In this document: positions 53,279 through 55,203 of the stretch, one piece after another | How the letters are laid out: every line of letters starts with the position of its first letter | Numbering within the stretch: position 1 is the first letter of the stretch | Source: Gemmatimonadota bacterium | Lineage (GTDB): Bacteria; Gemmatimonadota; Gemmatimonadetes; Gemmatimonadales; GWC2-71-9 | Length of the DNA: 55,203 bases | NCBI GenBank assembly: GCA_003223415.1 | Contig: QHUY01000047.1 | Span: forward strand, 1 to 55,203 | Reading direction: 5' to 3' | Notes under the pieces: generated by a model | The model's database searches: none | Told to the model about the DNA's origin: nothing | Seen by the model: only the letters and a program-made list of their open reading frames with translations | Position numbers and translations under genes: made by a program

Positions 53279-55203
53279 CTACGGCGTGAGACGATGCACC
53301 ACCTTGATGACGAAGGCCCCGTTGAGCGGGCGGGACAGGGCCTTGGTGTCCGGGAAACGAAACCGAGCGAGCGGATCGGTCGTGTACCCCGAGTTCCAGA
53401 CCAGGAAGACGTCGTCGCCGATCACCGGGATCCAGTGGAACCGCACGTTGAAGTCGAGGCGCTCGTTCTCGTTGTCGTACTGGACGAACGCGAGCGCGCT
53501 CGTGCGGGTGTTGAAGTCGTACTCCAACCGGCTCGCCGACAGCACGGCCGTGAACGCCCCCCCCCCGGGCAACTGGGCTGTCGTCCGAATCAGATCGGTG
53601 CTCACGATGAAGTGGCCACCTCCGCGCCACACCGCCGTGATCTCGAGGTCCGTGCTGTGACCGCCGTAGAACCGACCCCAGTTCACGAACGCCCCGAGGC
53701 TCAGAGGACGGCCCGGGTTCATGAAGTATTGGAGCTCGGAGCGGGACCACCAGTAGCGGCCGGGCGGGATCACGACGGCGCGGAAGATGTCGAAGGTGTC
53801 GGTGGGCGCGTCCAGCAGGCGCTGGACGTTGACTTCGAAGTGATCGCCGTTCTGCCGGTCGCCCCCGAAGACGCGCCACTCGAACCACGCCGTCTGCCAA
53901 TCCGCGCTCCGCACGAGCGATCCCGTCTCGTTCGCGATGATGTCCCAGCTCGGGATGGGGAACGTGAAATCGAGCTGCCGGATCCCCAGCACTCCCGGCC
54001 GCGGCATGAAGTCCACGTGCCCCGTCGTCTCCCAGATCCCCGTGCGGCGGACGAACCCGAGCGGTGGGGCGAAACCGCTGTCGATGCGGTAGAGCGAGAC
54101 GAAGTTGTCGAAGAGGTCGTTGGGGTTGTCGGTGGAGAGGCGCCAGGCGAGCGGGGTCCCAGGCACCCCCGGCGTCTGGCTGCCCGCGATCCAGACCTTG
54201 GGCTCGAGGTTGGCCCCATGTACGACGAGCGGCAGGTCGAGGTCCACGCCGCCCGCCCGGGCGACGCCTTGGCCGCCGGGTCCGGCGTGGAGCGTCCCGA
54301 TCGCGCCCACGTAAGACCGGTCGAAGAGGTCGTGGTGGACGCGCACGACGGCGTCGTTGGCCTGGTCTCCACCGCCGGTGCGCGCGCCGAGGAGGCCGAC
54401 CCTCCACGGCCCGAGCCGCCCGTAGACCCGGCCGCCTGCAACGATCGGCACCGGTGCACCGCTGGTGTCGAGCCCGATGCGGCGCGAGTAAAACACCTGC
54501 ACCTTGCCTGGCGTCCCGAGGTCGAGCAGCCGGCTCGACTCGAGAAAGAACTCGCGTTTCTCCGGGAAGAAGAAGGGGAATCGGGTGAGGTTGATGACCT
54601 GCTGGTCCGCCTCCACCTGCGCGAAGTCGGTGTTGACGGTCAGGTCCGCGGTCAGCGTCGGGGTCAGGCCGAGCTTGGCATCGACCCCTGTCTTCCCGCT
54701 GAAGTAGCCGCCTCGCGTCTCCCCGCCGACGCTGTCGTGCTCGGTCTCCACCGCCCGGCCGAGCGCATAGGGGTACACCTCGAGATCATGGGAACGGTGC
54801 AGATCGCCGAGATCGGTGATCGCTCCTTCATTATTCAGGTGGTAGAGCCCCTGGGCCCGGCCGTAGGAGCGCCACAGGTCTTCCTCGTTCTTCCGTCGGA
54901 TGAAGCGTCGGATATTGAACCCGAACTCCGTGTTCGTCCCGGCCTGAAACCGCAGGGCCAGAAACGGGATGCGGAACTCGGCCGTCCATCCGGTACGATC
55001 ACCCAATACGGCGACTTGCCAGATGCCGTTCCAGTTCTCGTTCAGGTCGTCGACGCCCGAAAACTGCGCGTCCCACATGGCGCCGTTCGGGTTCGTCCCG
55101 AACACGAAGGCGCCGCGTCAGTCGTCGAAGCTGTCGATGAGCAGCCGGACGTTGTCGTCACTGGAGAGATCGGCATCGCGGCGCAGTTGGCTGGCGCGCA
55201 CGC
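53279..55203 (-). CDS. DUF5916-family outer-membrane protein, 5' end outside the window, in-frame TGA
   Basis: The track shows 608 residues from GTG 55105, but the same frame continues upstream to the window edge as VRASQLRRDADLSSDDNVRLLIDSFDD, then TGA (55120-55118), then RGAFVFGTNPNGAMWDAQFSG. This is the usual CBM9-like domain of DUF5916 proteins, so the gene runs off the right end and is split by one stop codon (CGA to TGA would explain it). The rest is the C-terminal part with INLTRFPFFFPEKREFFLESS and many beta strands, probably a barrel in the outer membrane. Function unknown. Without the TGA the gene appears normal. Confidence 0.85.

Overview
The window looks like a piece of a very GC-rich bacterial chromosome, most probably from a Gemmatimonadota-like soil or sediment organism and probably a metagenome assembly. 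This placement is an inference. It rests on the GC-rich codon use, the DUF5916-type outer-membrane protein, the paired secreted kelch/Ig-like proteins, a short EF-Ts, a ProS of the archaeal/eukaryotic type, a plant-type FabI and overall gene order; no marker was compared with a database. No tRNA, rRNA, CRISPR array, phage or insertion sequence was seen. No gene-free stretch exceeds about 280 bases.

Layout. 1-5408: two tandem paralogous secreted proteins sharing a ~430-residue N-terminal module but with different C-termini. One has six kelch repeats. The other has an Ig-like domain, an unknown region and a C-terminal domain resembling the pVHL beta domain. 5512-10118: tyrA, aroA, cmk (frame broken at a poly-G tract) and rpsA. 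10264-16127: an acyl-CoA carboxylase module (pccB-type carboxyltransferase, biotin carboxylase, biotin carrier) with a secreted unknown and a frame-broken RNA (uracil-5-)methyltransferase between them. 16183-24481: a long housekeeping run, rplM-rpsI, rpsB-tsf-pyrH-frr-uppS-cdsA-dxr-rseP and a small unknown; dxr carries a short frame-breaking deletion. 24465-25460 (minus): a membrane-anchored Ser/Thr kinase. 25532-31220: rpsO-pnp, an M16 peptidase, ald and a polysaccharide deacetylase. 31260-33621 (minus): fabI, a geranylgeranyl-reductase-type flavoprotein and its ferredoxin. 33741-35402: a secreted M28 peptidase. 35497-41010: mreB-mreC-mreD-mrdA-rodA, the elongasome. 41092-48810: accD-folC-hisS-proS-lysA-guaA. 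49011-49849: two nearly identical type IV pilin genes behind a sigma-54-type promoter. 50006-50464: a MarR regulator. 50439-55203 (minus): a di-haem c-type lipoprotein, a small secreted protein, an MFS transporter and a DUF5916 protein that leaves the window and has an in-frame TGA.

Most genes form tight co-directional operons with ATGA/GTGA overlaps, so translational coupling is likely. Several sigma-70-like promoters can be read directly, for example TTGACA-N17-TAAGAT before rplM and TTGACG-N17-TAGGCT before the ferredoxin gene, where the start codon lies about where transcription should begin.

The two most unusual signals are these. (1) A dispersed family of 7-nt tandem repeats has a different unit at each locus. 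They lie inside coding regions at loop-like positions and, as inverted pairs, form hairpins at operon ends; some G-rich members coincide with broken frames. (2) The pVHL-like domain in a bacterial lipoprotein keeps four of the five pVHL hydroxyproline-pocket residues, with the fifth conservatively replaced, at identical spacing.
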